This document shows positions 7,597-16,800 of a stretch of 40,630 bases of DNA, piece after piece (position 1 is the stretch's first letter; each line of letters begins with the position of its first letter). The position numbers and the translations under genes were made by a program. Below the pieces are notes generated by a model that saw nothing but the letters and a program-made list of their open reading frames with translations, was not told where the DNA came from and made no database searches. This DNA is from Clostridia bacterium (GTDB taxonomy: Bacteria; Bacillota; Clostridia; Oscillospirales; Acutalibacteraceae), in NCBI GenBank assembly GCA_017380575.1, contig JAFODS010000024.1, forward strand, positions 1 to 40,630, in the 5' to 3' direction.

Positions 7597-9111
7597 TTAT
7601 TTGATAAGGCTCTCGCCGTTCATTTCCTTGGGCTGTTCGAGTCCGAGGATTGTAAGCATTGTGGGAGCAATATCAGCAAGTCTGCCTGTTTCCTTAAGCT
7701 CGCAGTCGTAACCAACTACGCAGAAGGGAACGGGATTTGTTGAGTGAGGTGTGAAGGGCTTTCCGTCATCACCGATCATTCTGTCAGCGTTACCGTGGTC
7801 AGCTGTGATAAGCACAGCACCGCCCATTTCGAGAGTTGCATCGCAAACCTTGCCGACGCACTCGTCAACAGCTTCAACAGCCTTGACAGCAGCTTCCCAG
7901 ATACCTGTGTGACCAACCATATCGCAGTTAGCAAAGTTGAGGATAACTGCATCGTACTTGCCTGACTTGATCTGCTCAACAACAGCATCGCAAACAGGGT
8001 ATGCACTCATTTCGGGCATAAGGTCAAATGTCGGAACATCAGGAGACTGAATAAGAATTCTGTCTTCGCCTTCAAATGTTTTCTCTTCGCCGCCGTTGAA
8101 GAAGAATGTAACGTGAGCATACTTCTGTGTTTCAGCGATACGAAGCTGAGTCATATTCTTTGAAGCAAGATATTCGCCAAGGGTCATTGTAAGCTCTTCC
8201 GGAGGGAATGCAACTGTAACATTCGGCATTGTTTCGTCATACTGTGTCATGCAGACAAAATTAAGCGGGAAGAAACCATTCTTTCTCTCAAAACCGTCGA
8301 ATGACTCGTCAACGAAGGTTCTTGTAATCTGACGTGCACGGTCAGGACGGAAGTTGAAGAATACAACGCTGTCGTCAGCCTTGATTGTGCCTTCCTTATT
8401 AAGAACTGTCGGAACGATGAATTCGTCTGTTACGCCATTCTCATAAGAAGCAAGCATTGAAGCCTTGCCGCACTCAGCCTGAATGCCTTCACCGTAAACC
8501 ATAGCTGCATAAGCCTTTTCTACTCTGTCCCATGCGAAGTCACGGTCCATAGCATAGTAACGGCCTGAAATTGTTGCGATTTCGCCAACGCCGAGTTCCT
8601 TTGTCTTGTTGAAAACGTCCTCAACAAAGCCTGCACCTGATGTAACAGATACGTCACGACCGTCCATAATGCAGTGAACGTAAACCTTCTCAAGACCTTC
8701 CTTCTTAGCCATTTCAAGAAGACCGAAAAGGTGCTCGATATGGCTGTGAACACCACCGTCAGAAAGAAGACCTATAAGGTGAAGAGCTGTGCCCTTTTCC
8801 TTACATGAAGCGTAAGCATCCTTGAGAGCCTTGATGTCAAAGAACTCACCGTCTGTGATAGACTTTGAAATCTTAACGAGCATCTGATAAACAACACGGC
8901 CTGCACCGATGTTTGTGTGACCAACTTCGCTGTTACCCATCTGACCGTCAGGAAGACCAACGTCAAGACCTGAAGCACCGATTGTTGTGAACGGGTTTTC
9001 AGCGAAAAGCTTTGAAAGGTTAGGTGTGTTGGCAGCTTCAATTGCATTGCCCTTATCACCGGGGTTGATGCCGAAGCCGTCCATAATACATAATACTACT
9101 GGTTTTTTCAT
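7597..9111 (-). CDS. gpmI: 2,3-bisphosphoglycerate-independent phosphoglycerate mutase
   Basis: A cytosolic glycolytic enzyme of 504 residues that interconverts 3- and 2-phosphoglycerate using two metal ions. It starts KKPVVLCIMDGFGINP and has the phosphoserine motif DGQMGNSEVGHTNIGAGR, CIMDGRDV, FFNFRPDRARQ and the metal-binding ADHGNADRM. The length is normal for the alkaline-phosphatase-like mutase family. It is the third gene of pgk-tpiA-gpmI, 64 bases after tpiA, with a hairpin in that gap. Confidence 0.97.
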   Translation of the reverse strand: MKKPVVLCIMDGFGINPGDKGNAIEAANTPNLSKLFAENPFTTIGASGLDVGLPDGQMGNSEVGHTNIGAGRVVYQMLVKISKSITDGEFFDIKALKDAYASCKEKGTALHLIGLLSDGGVHSHIEHLFGLLEMAKKEGLEKVYVHCIMDGRDVSVTSGAGFVEDVFNKTKELGVGEIATISGRYYAMDRDFAWDRVEKAYAAMVYGEGIQAECGKASMLASYENGVTDEFIVPTVLNKEGTIKADDSVVFFNFRPDRARQITRTFVDESFDGFERKNGFFPLNFVCMTQYDETMPNVTVAFPPEELTMTLGEYLASKNMTQLRIAETQKYAHVTFFFNGGEEKTFEGEDRILIQSPDVPTFDLMPEMSAYPVCDAVVEQIKSGKYDAVILNFANCDMVGHTGIWEAAVKAVEAVDECVGKVCDATLEMGGAVLITADHGNADRMIGDDGKPFTPHSTNPVPFCVVGYDCELKETGRLADIAPTMLTILGLEQPKEMNGESLIK

Positions 9112-9134
9112 AATTAATCACCATTCCAAAAATA

Positions 9135-9156
9135 TGGGACGCTTTTCGGCGTCCCA
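9135..9156 (-). terminator. Intercistronic hairpin between tpiA and gpmI
   Basis: An 8-bp perfect stem (TGGGACGC / GCGTCCCA) with a 6-base loop is followed on the minus strand by TATTTTT. It may act as a partial terminator or an RNA-stability element, lowering gpmI output relative to tpiA. Confidence 0.6.
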
Positions 9157-9175
9157 CGTAATAATTGTTGATTGA

Positions 9176-9943
9176 TTATTTGCTTGCTGCCTTAACGATA
9201 GCTGCAAAATCGGGAGCCTTAAGAGCTGCACCGCCGATAAGACCGCCGTCAACGTCTTCTTTGCTGAGAAGCTCGTCAGCGTTAGCTGCGTTCATTGAAC
9301 CGCCGTACTGAACAACAAATTTGTCAGCTGCTTCCTGGTCGTAAAGCTCAGCGATAAGCTCGCGGATAGCCTTACAAACTTCTTCAGCCTGGTCAGCTGT
9401 AGCTGTCTTGCCTGTACCGATAGCCCAAACAGGCTCGTAAGCGATAATGATTCTGTCAAGCTCTTCCTTTGAAACGCCTGCAAGAGCAATCTTTGTCTGA
9501 GAACGAACAACTTCCATTGTGATGTTCTGCTCTCTCTGCTCAAGATACTCACCAACGCAGAGGATAACTGTCATACCGTTGTCAAGAGCAGCTCTTGTAC
9601 GGTCACGTACAGTAACGTCTGTATCGCCGAAGTATGTTCTTCTTTCAGAGTGACCTGTGATAACATACTCAACACCGCAAGCCTTAAGCATTTCAGCTGA
9701 AACTTCGCCTGTGAAAGCACCGCTTGCTGCCCAGTGGCAGTTTTCAGCGCCAACTTTAATGTTTGAACCCTTTGTAGCTTCAAGAGCTGCGAAAAGGTCG
9801 ATATAAGGTACGCAAACAACAACGTCACAGTCAGCATCTGCTACGAGAGGCTTGATTTCGTTGATAAGAGCTGTTGCTTCAGCAGGAGTCTTGTTCATTT
9901 TCCAGTTACCTGCGATAACTGCTTTACGAAGTGATTTATTCAT
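9176..9943 (-). CDS. tpiA: Triosephosphate isomerase
   Basis: A TIM-barrel enzyme of 255 residues that interconverts dihydroxyacetone phosphate and glyceraldehyde 3-phosphate. It starts with RKAVIAGNWKMNKT (catalytic Asn and Lys) and has the catalytic His in ITGHSERR, the catalytic Glu in IIAYEPVWAIGTGKTA (loop 6) and the phosphate-binding VQYGGSMNAANA and GGLIGGAALK. It begins 19 bases after pgk with an AAAGGACG ribosome site, so the two are co-transcribed. Confidence 0.98.
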   Translation of the reverse strand: MNKSLRKAVIAGNWKMNKTPAEATALINEIKPLVADADCDVVVCVPYIDLFAALEATKGSNIKVGAENCHWAASGAFTGEVSAEMLKACGVEYVITGHSERRTYFGDTDVTVRDRTRAALDNGMTVILCVGEYLEQREQNITMEVVRSQTKIALAGVSKEELDRIIIAYEPVWAIGTGKTATADQAEEVCKAIRELIAELYDQEAADKFVVQYGGSMNAANADELLSKEDVDGGLIGGAALKAPDFAAIVKAASK

Positions 9944-9962
9944 CTTTGTGACGTCCTTTCAA

Positions 9963-11153
9963 TTATTTGTTGTTAAGAGCTACGATACCCGGAAGCTCCT
10001 TGCCTTCGAGGAATTCAAGTGAAGCACCGCCGCCTGTTGAGATGTGAGACATCTTGTCAGCGAAGCCGAGCTTCTGAACAGCAGCAGCAGAGTCGCCGCC
10101 ACCGATGATTGAGATAGCACCTGACTCAGCAACAGCAGTAGCAACTGCGATTGTACCCTGAGCGAAGTTTTCCCACTCTGAAACGCCCATAGGTCCGTTC
10201 CAGATAACTGTACCGCTACCCTTGATAGCGTTTGCGAAGAGCTCCTGTGTCTTAGGACCGATGTCAAGACCCATCCAACCGTCAGGAATATCGTCGCTGT
10301 TAACGATCATAGCTTCTGTGTTAGGATCGTATTCCTTACCAGCCTTGTTATCAACGGGGATAAGGAAGTTAACACCCTTAGCCTTAGCTGTTTCCATCAT
10401 CTGCTTTGCATCTTCAACACGGTCAGCCTCAAGAAGAGATGTACCGATGTTGTGACCGAGAGACTTCATAAATGTGTAAGCCATACCACCGCCAACGATG
10501 ATTGTGTCACACTTGTCAAGAAGGTTTGTAATAACACCGATCTTGTCAGAAACCTTAGCACCGCCGAGGATAGCAACGAGGGGACGCTTCGGGTTAGCGA
10601 GAGCACCGCCGATGAAGTTGATTTCCTTCTGGATAAGGTAACCGCAAGCTGCGGGAATATAATCTGCTACACCTGTTGTTGAACTATGAGCTCTGTGAGC
10701 TGAACCGAATGCATCGTTAACATAAAGGTCAGCAAGGTCAGCAAGCTTCTTTGAGAATTCAGGATCGTTCTTTGTTTCTTCCTTGTGGAAACGAACGTTT
10801 TCGATGATCATAACGTCACCGTCGTTAAGAGAAGCAGCAAGGCTCTGTGCGCTTTCGCCAACAACGTCTGTTGCCATCTTAACTTCCTTACCAAGGAGCT
10901 CAGAAAGACGAACTGCAACCGGAGCAAGAGAGAACTCAGGCTTGAATTCACCCTTCGGTCTGCCGAGGTGAGAGCAAAGGATAACCTTCGCATTGTTTTC
11001 GATAAGGTACTTGATTGTGGGGAGTGAAGCAACAATTCTCTTGTCGCTTGTGATAACGCCGTCCTTGAGAGGTACGTTGAAGTCGCAACGAACGAGAACT
11101 CGCTTACCGCTTACTTCAAGATCCTCAACGGTCATCTTGTTAAGTGCATCCAT
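9963..11153 (-). CDS. pgk: Phosphoglycerate kinase
   Basis: A cytosolic kinase of about 396 residues that makes ATP from 1,3-bisphosphoglycerate. Motifs are [11 protein letters not shown] near the N-terminus, [17 protein letters not shown], the hinge region [12 protein letters not shown], and GGGDSAAAV with [15 protein letters not shown] at the C-terminal nucleotide site. I prefer the ATG at 11153: AAAGG lies about 9 bases upstream, whereas the in-frame ATG at 11162 touches that ribosome site. It is the first gene of the pgk-tpiA-gpmI operon. No gap gene is adjacent. Confidence 0.97.
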   Translation of the reverse strand: MDALNKMTVEDLEVSGKRVLVRCDFNVPLKDGVITSDKRIVASLPTIKYLIENNAKVILCSHLGRPKGEFKPEFSLAPVAVRLSELLGKEVKMATDVVGESAQSLAASLNDGDVMIIENVRFHKEETKNDPEFSKKLADLADLYVNDAFGSAHRAHSSTTGVADYIPAACGYLIQKEINFIGGALANPKRPLVAILGGAKVSDKIGVITNLLDKCDTIIVGGGMAYTFMKSLGHNIGTSLLEADRVEDAKQMMETAKAKGVNFLIPVDNKAGKEYDPNTEAMIVNSDDIPDGWMGLDIGPKTQELFANAIKGSGTVIWNGPMGVSEWENFAQGTIAVATAVAESGAISIIGGGDSAAAVQKLGFADKMSHISTGGGASLEFLEGKELPGIVALNNK

Positions 11154-11219
11154 TGTTTTCATCCTTTCAAAATAACTGCACGGGACTTATATCCCACGCT
11201 TAATTTTTTTACAGGTAGT

Positions 11220-11248
11220 ATTTTATACTAAAAAGGGAAATTTTGCAA
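11220..11248 (-). promoter_or_regulatory. Predicted promoter of pgk-tpiA-gpmI
   Basis: On the minus strand TTGCAA (11248-11243) and TAAAAT (11225-11220) have a 17-base spacer, about 65 bases before the pgk start. It diverges from the serC promoter. Confidence 0.6.
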
Positions 11249-11376
11249 GTAAATTCATGTCAAAAAATTAACATTTATCAGTATATACATAATTTGCCTG
11301 AATTTCGTTTGTTTATGCACGATTTTGTGCAATTTTTAGGGTATAATTGATACATAAAAAATGTATTAATTACATA

Positions 11377-11406
11377 TTGACAATAATATAACAATAGGAG
11401 TATAAT
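11377..11406 (+). promoter_or_regulatory. Predicted promoter of serC-serA
   Basis: TTGACA (11377-11382) and a consensus TATAAT (11401-11406) are separated by 18 bases. The leader then holds a small hairpin, ATCGG-GTAGAA-CCGAT (11428-11443), before the ribosome site TGGAGG. Confidence 0.75.
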
Positions 11407-11462
11407 ACTCTGCAATAATATAAAAATATCGGGTAGAACCGATGTAATATGGAGGCATTCTT

Positions 11463-12545
11463 ATGGCAAGAGTATACAATTTCTCGGCAGGTCCTTCAAT
11501 GTTGCCTGAGGCAGTTCTTAAAAAGGCAGCAGAGGAAATGCTTGACTATCAGGGCTGCGGACATTCAGTTATGGAAATGTCACACCGTTCAAAGGTTTTC
11601 CAGTCAATTATCGAAGGTGCACGCGAGCTCGTAAAGGAGCTTTACAACGTTCCTGACAACTATAAAATTCTTTTTGTCCACGGCGGTGCATCAACTCAGT
11701 TTGCTGCTCTTCCTCTTAACTTTATGAATAAGTCAGGCAAGGCTGACTTTATCATTTCAGGTCGTTGGGCAAAGATGGCTTACAATGAAGCAAAAAAGTA
11801 CGGCGATGTTCAGATTGCCGCTTCTTCAGAAGACAAGATGTTCTCATACATTCCGAAGACAACACGTGAAAGCTTCCGTCCGGATGCTGATTACGTTTAC
11901 TATTGTATGAACAACACAATCTACGGTACTAAGTACAACTACATTCCCGATACAGGCGATATTCCGCTTGTTTGTGACGTTTCATCATGCTTCTTCTCAG
12001 AGCCTCTTGACGTTTCAAAGTTCGGTGTTGTTTACGGCGGTGTACAGAAGAACGTTGCTCCTGCAGGTCTTGCAATCGTAATTGTACGTGAGGATCTTCT
12101 CGGCAATGCACGTGATTATACACCGACAATGCTCAATTATCAGACACACGCTGATGCTGAATCACTTTACAACACTCCGCCGTGCTATATCATTTATATC
12201 TGTAAGCTTGTTCTTGAGTGGATCAAGGGCTTCGGCGGTCTTGAAGAGATGAAGGCACACAACGAAAAGAAGGCAAAGATTCTTTACGATTATCTTGAAA
12301 CAAGTAAGATGTTCAAGGGTACAGTTGTTAAGGAAGACCGTTCACTTATGAACGTTCCGTTCGTTACAGGTGATGCTGACCTTGATGCAAAGTTCGTTAA
12401 GGAATCAACAGAAGCAGGCTTCATCAACCTCAAGGGTCATAAGACAGTCGGCGGTATGAGAGCTTCTATTTACAACGCTATGCCTATCGAAGGTGTTGAA
12501 GCACTTGTAGAATTTATGAAGAAGTTCGAAGAAGCTAATTCATAA
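11463..12545 (+). CDS. serC: Phosphoserine aminotransferase
   Basis: A pyridoxal-phosphate enzyme of 360 residues that makes 3-phosphoserine from 3-phosphohydroxypyruvate and glutamate. It starts MARVYNFSAGPSMLPEAVL, the hallmark SerC N-terminus, and continues with MEMSHRSK, FVHGGASTQF, the VCDVSSCFFSEP region and the PLP-lysine motif YGGVQKNVAPAG. The C-terminus has GHKTVGGMRASIYNAMP. TGGAGG precedes the ATG. serA follows 12 bases later, so the two form one serine-synthesis operon. Confidence 0.97.
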   Translation: MARVYNFSAGPSMLPEAVLKKAAEEMLDYQGCGHSVMEMSHRSKVFQSIIEGARELVKELYNVPDNYKILFVHGGASTQFAALPLNFMNKSGKADFIISGRWAKMAYNEAKKYGDVQIAASSEDKMFSYIPKTTRESFRPDADYVYYCMNNTIYGTKYNYIPDTGDIPLVCDVSSCFFSEPLDVSKFGVVYGGVQKNVAPAGLAIVIVREDLLGNARDYTPTMLNYQTHADAESLYNTPPCYIIYICKLVLEWIKGFGGLEEMKAHNEKKAKILYDYLETSKMFKGTVVKEDRSLMNVPFVTGDADLDAKFVKESTEAGFINLKGHKTVGGMRASIYNAMPIEGVEALVEFMKKFEEANS

Positions 12546-12557
12546 GGAGATGTCATA

Positions 12558-13682
12558 ATGTATAACATTCTTACACTTAATAAAATTGCCGCTTGCGGTA
12601 CAGATAAGTTCGATAAAAACCTCTACGCATACGGTGAAGATATTGCAAACCCCACAGCGATTATGGTTCGTTCAGCTTCAATGCACGAAATGGAGCTTGC
12701 TCCCGAAACAATCGCAATCGCACGTGCAGGTGCAGGTACAAATAATATTCCGGTTGAAGCTTGTGCTGAAAAGGGTGTTGTAGTTTTCAATACACCCGGT
12801 GCAAATGCTAACGCAGTTAAGGAATTGGTAATCTGCGGTATGTTTATGGCTTCACGCCGTGTGTCGGTTGCTCTTGACTGGTGCAAAACTCTCAAGGGTG
12901 AGGGCGATGCAGTAGGCAAGCTTGTTGAAAAAGGTAAGTCACAGTTCGCAGGTCCCGAAATTCTCGGTAAAACTCTCGGCGTAATCGGTATGGGTGCAAT
13001 CGGATTCAAGGTAGCACAGGCTGCTGAAGCACTCGGAATGAAGATTGTCGGATATGACCCGTACATCTCAGAGGGAATCAAATCTGCAATGTCTGCTGAT
13101 ATGGTGCTCGTTGACGATATCAATGAAATCTTCAAGCAGAGCGATTACATCACAATCCATGTTCCTCTTACAGATTCAACAAAGAACACTGTAAATAAAG
13201 AAACACTTGCTCTTTGTAAGGACGGCGTAAGAATTCTCAACTTCGCACGTGGTGGTCTTGTTAATAACGATGACCTCAAGGCTGGTCTTGAAAGCGGTAA
13301 GGTTGCAGCTTATGTAACAGATTTCCCGTCAGATGACGTTATCGGTGTTGACGGAATTATCGCAATTCCTCACCTCGGTGCATCAACTCCCGAAAGTGAA
13401 GACAACTGTGCTATGATGGCTGCAGATGAGCTTATCGCTTACATCGAAAAGGGTGAAATCGTAAACTCAGTAAATATGCCTGCAATGAAGCTTGAGGCTG
13501 TCAGCGGTGCACGCACATGTGTTATCCATAAGGCTGAAGCAACAGATGCTGTCAAGGCTGCACTCGGTGCAGATGCTAAGTCAGCAACAAGAGGCGCTTT
13601 TGCTTACACTGTAGCTGATGTCGATGCACTTGCAGCGGTTGAAGCAATTGACGGTGTAATCAAGGTAAGAGTTATTAAATAA
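12558..13682 (+). CDS. serA: D-3-phosphoglycerate dehydrogenase
   Basis: An NAD-dependent dehydrogenase of 374 residues, the first step from 3-phosphoglycerate to serine. It has the D-2-hydroxyacid dehydrogenase pattern: substrate-binding AGAGTNNIP, the Rossmann motif LGVIGMGAIGFKVAQ, the YDPYIS turn, HVPLTDSTKN, the catalytic Arg in NFARGGLVNN and the catalytic His in IPHLGASTPE. The last 80 residues resemble a shortened ACT-like domain (VDALAAVEAIDGVIKVRV), which hints at serine feedback. It lacks the extra intervening domain of long SerA proteins. AGGAGA precedes the ATG. Confidence 0.95.
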   Translation: MYNILTLNKIAACGTDKFDKNLYAYGEDIANPTAIMVRSASMHEMELAPETIAIARAGAGTNNIPVEACAEKGVVVFNTPGANANAVKELVICGMFMASRRVSVALDWCKTLKGEGDAVGKLVEKGKSQFAGPEILGKTLGVIGMGAIGFKVAQAAEALGMKIVGYDPYISEGIKSAMSADMVLVDDINEIFKQSDYITIHVPLTDSTKNTVNKETLALCKDGVRILNFARGGLVNNDDLKAGLESGKVAAYVTDFPSDDVIGVDGIIAIPHLGASTPESEDNCAMMAADELIAYIEKGEIVNSVNMPAMKLEAVSGARTCVIHKAEATDAVKAALGADAKSATRGAFAYTVADVDALAAVEAIDGVIKVRVIK

Positions 13683-13700
13683 GTATAACAGTATATCGGT

Positions 13701-13732
13701 AATGGTGGGTTTTTCCCACCATTATTTTTTTG
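13701..13732 (+). terminator. Terminator of serC-serA
   Basis: A 9-bp perfect stem (AATGGTGGG / CCCACCATT) with a 5-T loop is followed by ATTTTTTT. Confidence 0.93.
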
Positions 13733-13784
13733 CAAAAGTTAAAATTTACCGGTTGTGTTTTAAGCAACAAAACTAAAATGTATG

Positions 13785-13813
13785 TTGACAAAGTGATAGG
13801 GAAATGTTATGAT
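13785..13813 (+). promoter_or_regulatory. Promoter of the activase-like gene
   Basis: TTGACA (13785-13790) and TATGAT (13808-13813) have a 17-base spacer, 77 bases before the start codon. Confidence 0.8.
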
Positions 13814-13889
13814 ACTCGCAATATTGTAAACTGACTTATTATATCATTTTGCGAAAAATAACAGATGTTTAAATATACGGGAGGAAAAA

Positions 13890-16800
13890 ATGAAGGAGTA
13901 TCGTGCAGGAATTGACGTTGGTTCAACGACGGTTAAGTTGGCGATTATTGACGAAAATAACGAAGTTGTTTTCGGTGTATACCGACGTCATATGGCACAG
14001 TGCCGTGAGGTGCTTGCAGAGCTTCTTAAAGAAGCTGTTGAAGAAACAGGAATAAAAAAACTTAAGATTAACATAACAGGTTCAGGCTCAATTAATCTTT
14101 CAAAATCGCTTGATATTCCGTTTGTGCAGGAGGTAGTTGCTGTTGCGACTGCCTTAAGATTCTATGCTCCGCAGACGGATGTTGCAATTGAGCTTGGCGG
14201 TGAAGATGCAAAAATCATTTACTTCAGAGGCGGTCTTGACGAAAGAATGAACGGCGTTTGTGCAGGCGGTACCGGTTCATTCATCGACCAGATGGCGGCT
14301 CTTCTTCAGACTGATGCGGCAGGACTCAACGAAGCCGCAAAGGACTATAAGCAGATTTACCCCATCGCAGCAAGATGCGGTGTTTTTGCAAAAACAGATA
14401 TTCAGCCGCTTATCAACGAGGGTGCAACAAAGGCTGACCTCGCAGCTTCAATTTTTCAGGCTGTTGTTAACCAGACAATTTCGGGTCTTGCCTGCGGTAA
14501 GCCGATTAAAGGCTGTGTTGCCTTCCTTGGCGGTCCGTTACACTTTATGCCTGAGCTTAAGAATGCTTTTATAAGAACTCTTAAACTCACAGACGAAACA
14601 ATTGCAGATCCGAAAAATTCGCATCTTTTCGCAGCTGCAGGTGCCGCTATGACAGACGGAGGAAGCGAAGTAGAGCTTGAAGAGCTTATTTCACGCTTTG
14701 ATCAGGGTATTGAAGTTTCTTTTGAAATGCCCCGTCTTCCGGCTCTTTTTGAAAATAAAGAAGAGTACAATGAATTTGTAAAAAGACACAGCGAGGCTGT
14801 TGTTCCGAAGGCTGATATTTCAACTTACAGCGGTGACTGCTTCCTTGGTATTGACGCAGGCTCAACGACAACCAAAATCGTTCTTATCAGCGACGAAGGT
14901 AAGCTTCTTTATTCTTTCTATTCAAGTAACGAGGGTAATCCTCTTGAAACAGCTAAAAGAGCTATTGCAGAAATTCACGAAAAGCTTCCCGAAACCGCAC
15001 GTATCGCAAGAACATGCTCAACAGGCTACGGTGAAGGACTTCTTAAAACAGCTTTCAACCTCGATGAGGGTGAAGTTGAAACAATCGCTCACTGTACTGC
15101 CGCATCATTCTTTGACAAGGATGTTGACTGTGTTCTTGATATCGGCGGTCAGGATATGAAATGCATTAAGCTGCGTGACGGTGCTGTTGATACAATTATG
15201 CTCAACGAAGCTTGTTCTTCGGGTTGCGGTTCTTTCATCGAGAACTTTGCAAATTCACTCAACTATACTGCAGCTGAATTCAGTAAAGAAGCTCTTTTCG
15301 CAGAAAATCCCGTTGACCTCGGTACACGCTGTACTGTTTTTATGAACTCAAACGTTAAGCAGGCACAGAAGGAAGGTGCAGGTGTTCCTGATATTTCTTC
15401 AGGTCTTGCTTACTCGGTTATTAAAAATGCACTTTATAAGGTTATCAAGCTTGCTGACAGCAAGGATCTCGGTTCGCACATTGTTGTTCAGGGCGGTACC
15501 TTCCATAATCAGGCTGTTCTCAGAGCATTTGAAAAGATTTCGGGAGTTAATGCAATCTGTCCGGATATTTCGGGTGTTATGGGTGCTTTCGGTGCGGCTC
15601 TCCTTGCAAAGAACCGTTACAACGGACAGCCTTGCTCAATGATGTCTCTTGAAGAGATTCTTAACCTTACATATACAAGCACAACAACACGTTGTAAGGG
15701 TTGTTCAAACAACTGTATGCTTACAATCAATAATTTCCCTGACGGTCGCCGTCATATTACAGGTAACCGTTGCGAAAAGGGTGCAGGCGAGAAGAACCGT
15801 TCAAAAGCACCGAATATGGTTGAATATAAGCTCAAGAGAATTTTTGACTACCCGAATCCCGAAAACGCTCCGCGTGGAGTAATCGGTATTCCGAGGGTTC
15901 TCAATGTTTACGAAAACTTCCCGTTCTGGGCAACATTCTTCCATAAGCTCGGCTTCAGCGTTGAGGTTTCTCCACTTTCAGACAGAAAAATTTACGAGCT
16001 TGGTATGGAATCTATTCCGTCTGAATCGGAATGTTATCCAGCAAAGCTTTCACACGGTCACGTTCAGTGGCTTATTAATAAGGGTATTAAAACAATTTTC
16101 CACCCCTGTATTTATTACGAACGCCAGGAAACACCCGATGCACAGAACCATTACAACTGTCCTATTGTTGTTTCTTACGCTGAAAATCTTAAGAATAATG
16201 TTGAGGCTGTCAGCGAAGGCGATGTAAAATATCTTCGTCCGTTTATGGCTTTCACAAGTGAAGAAATTCTTGCAGACCGTCTTGTAAAGCTTTGTCAGAA
16301 GGAATGGTCAATCGGTGAAGATGAAGCTCGTGAGGCTGTTCACGCTGCGTGGATTGAGCAGATAAAGGCAAAGGAAGCAATCCGCGAAGAGGGTGCAAGA
16401 GTCCTTGCTGAAATGGAAAAGAATAACGGTTACGGTATTGTTCTTGCAGGAAGACCGTACCATATTGACCCCGAAATCAATCACGGTATTCCCGAGATGA
16501 TCGCATCTTACGGCTTGTCGGTTCTTACGGAAGACAGCCTTCCGATTAACTTCAACCCCGAAAGACCGATGCGTGTAAATGACCAGTGGGTTTACCATTC
16601 ACGTCTTTATACCGCTGCAGAGTTCGTCTGTAAGCGTGATGACCTCGAGCTTATTCAGCTCAACTCTTTCGGTTGCGGTCTTGATGCAGTTACAACAGAT
16701 CAGGTTTTTGAAATCCTTGATAACAGCAACAAGCTTTACACCGTTCTTAAAATTGACGAAGTTAACAACCTCGGTGCCGCAAGAATCAGACTCCGCAGTC

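Noticed and set aside
11428-11443. GGGTAGAACCG in the serC leader, similar to the T-box motif GGGTGGNACCGCG
   Set aside because: There is no long T-box leader, specifier loop or terminator; the motif lies 20-30 bases before the start. It is a simple 5-bp hairpin.
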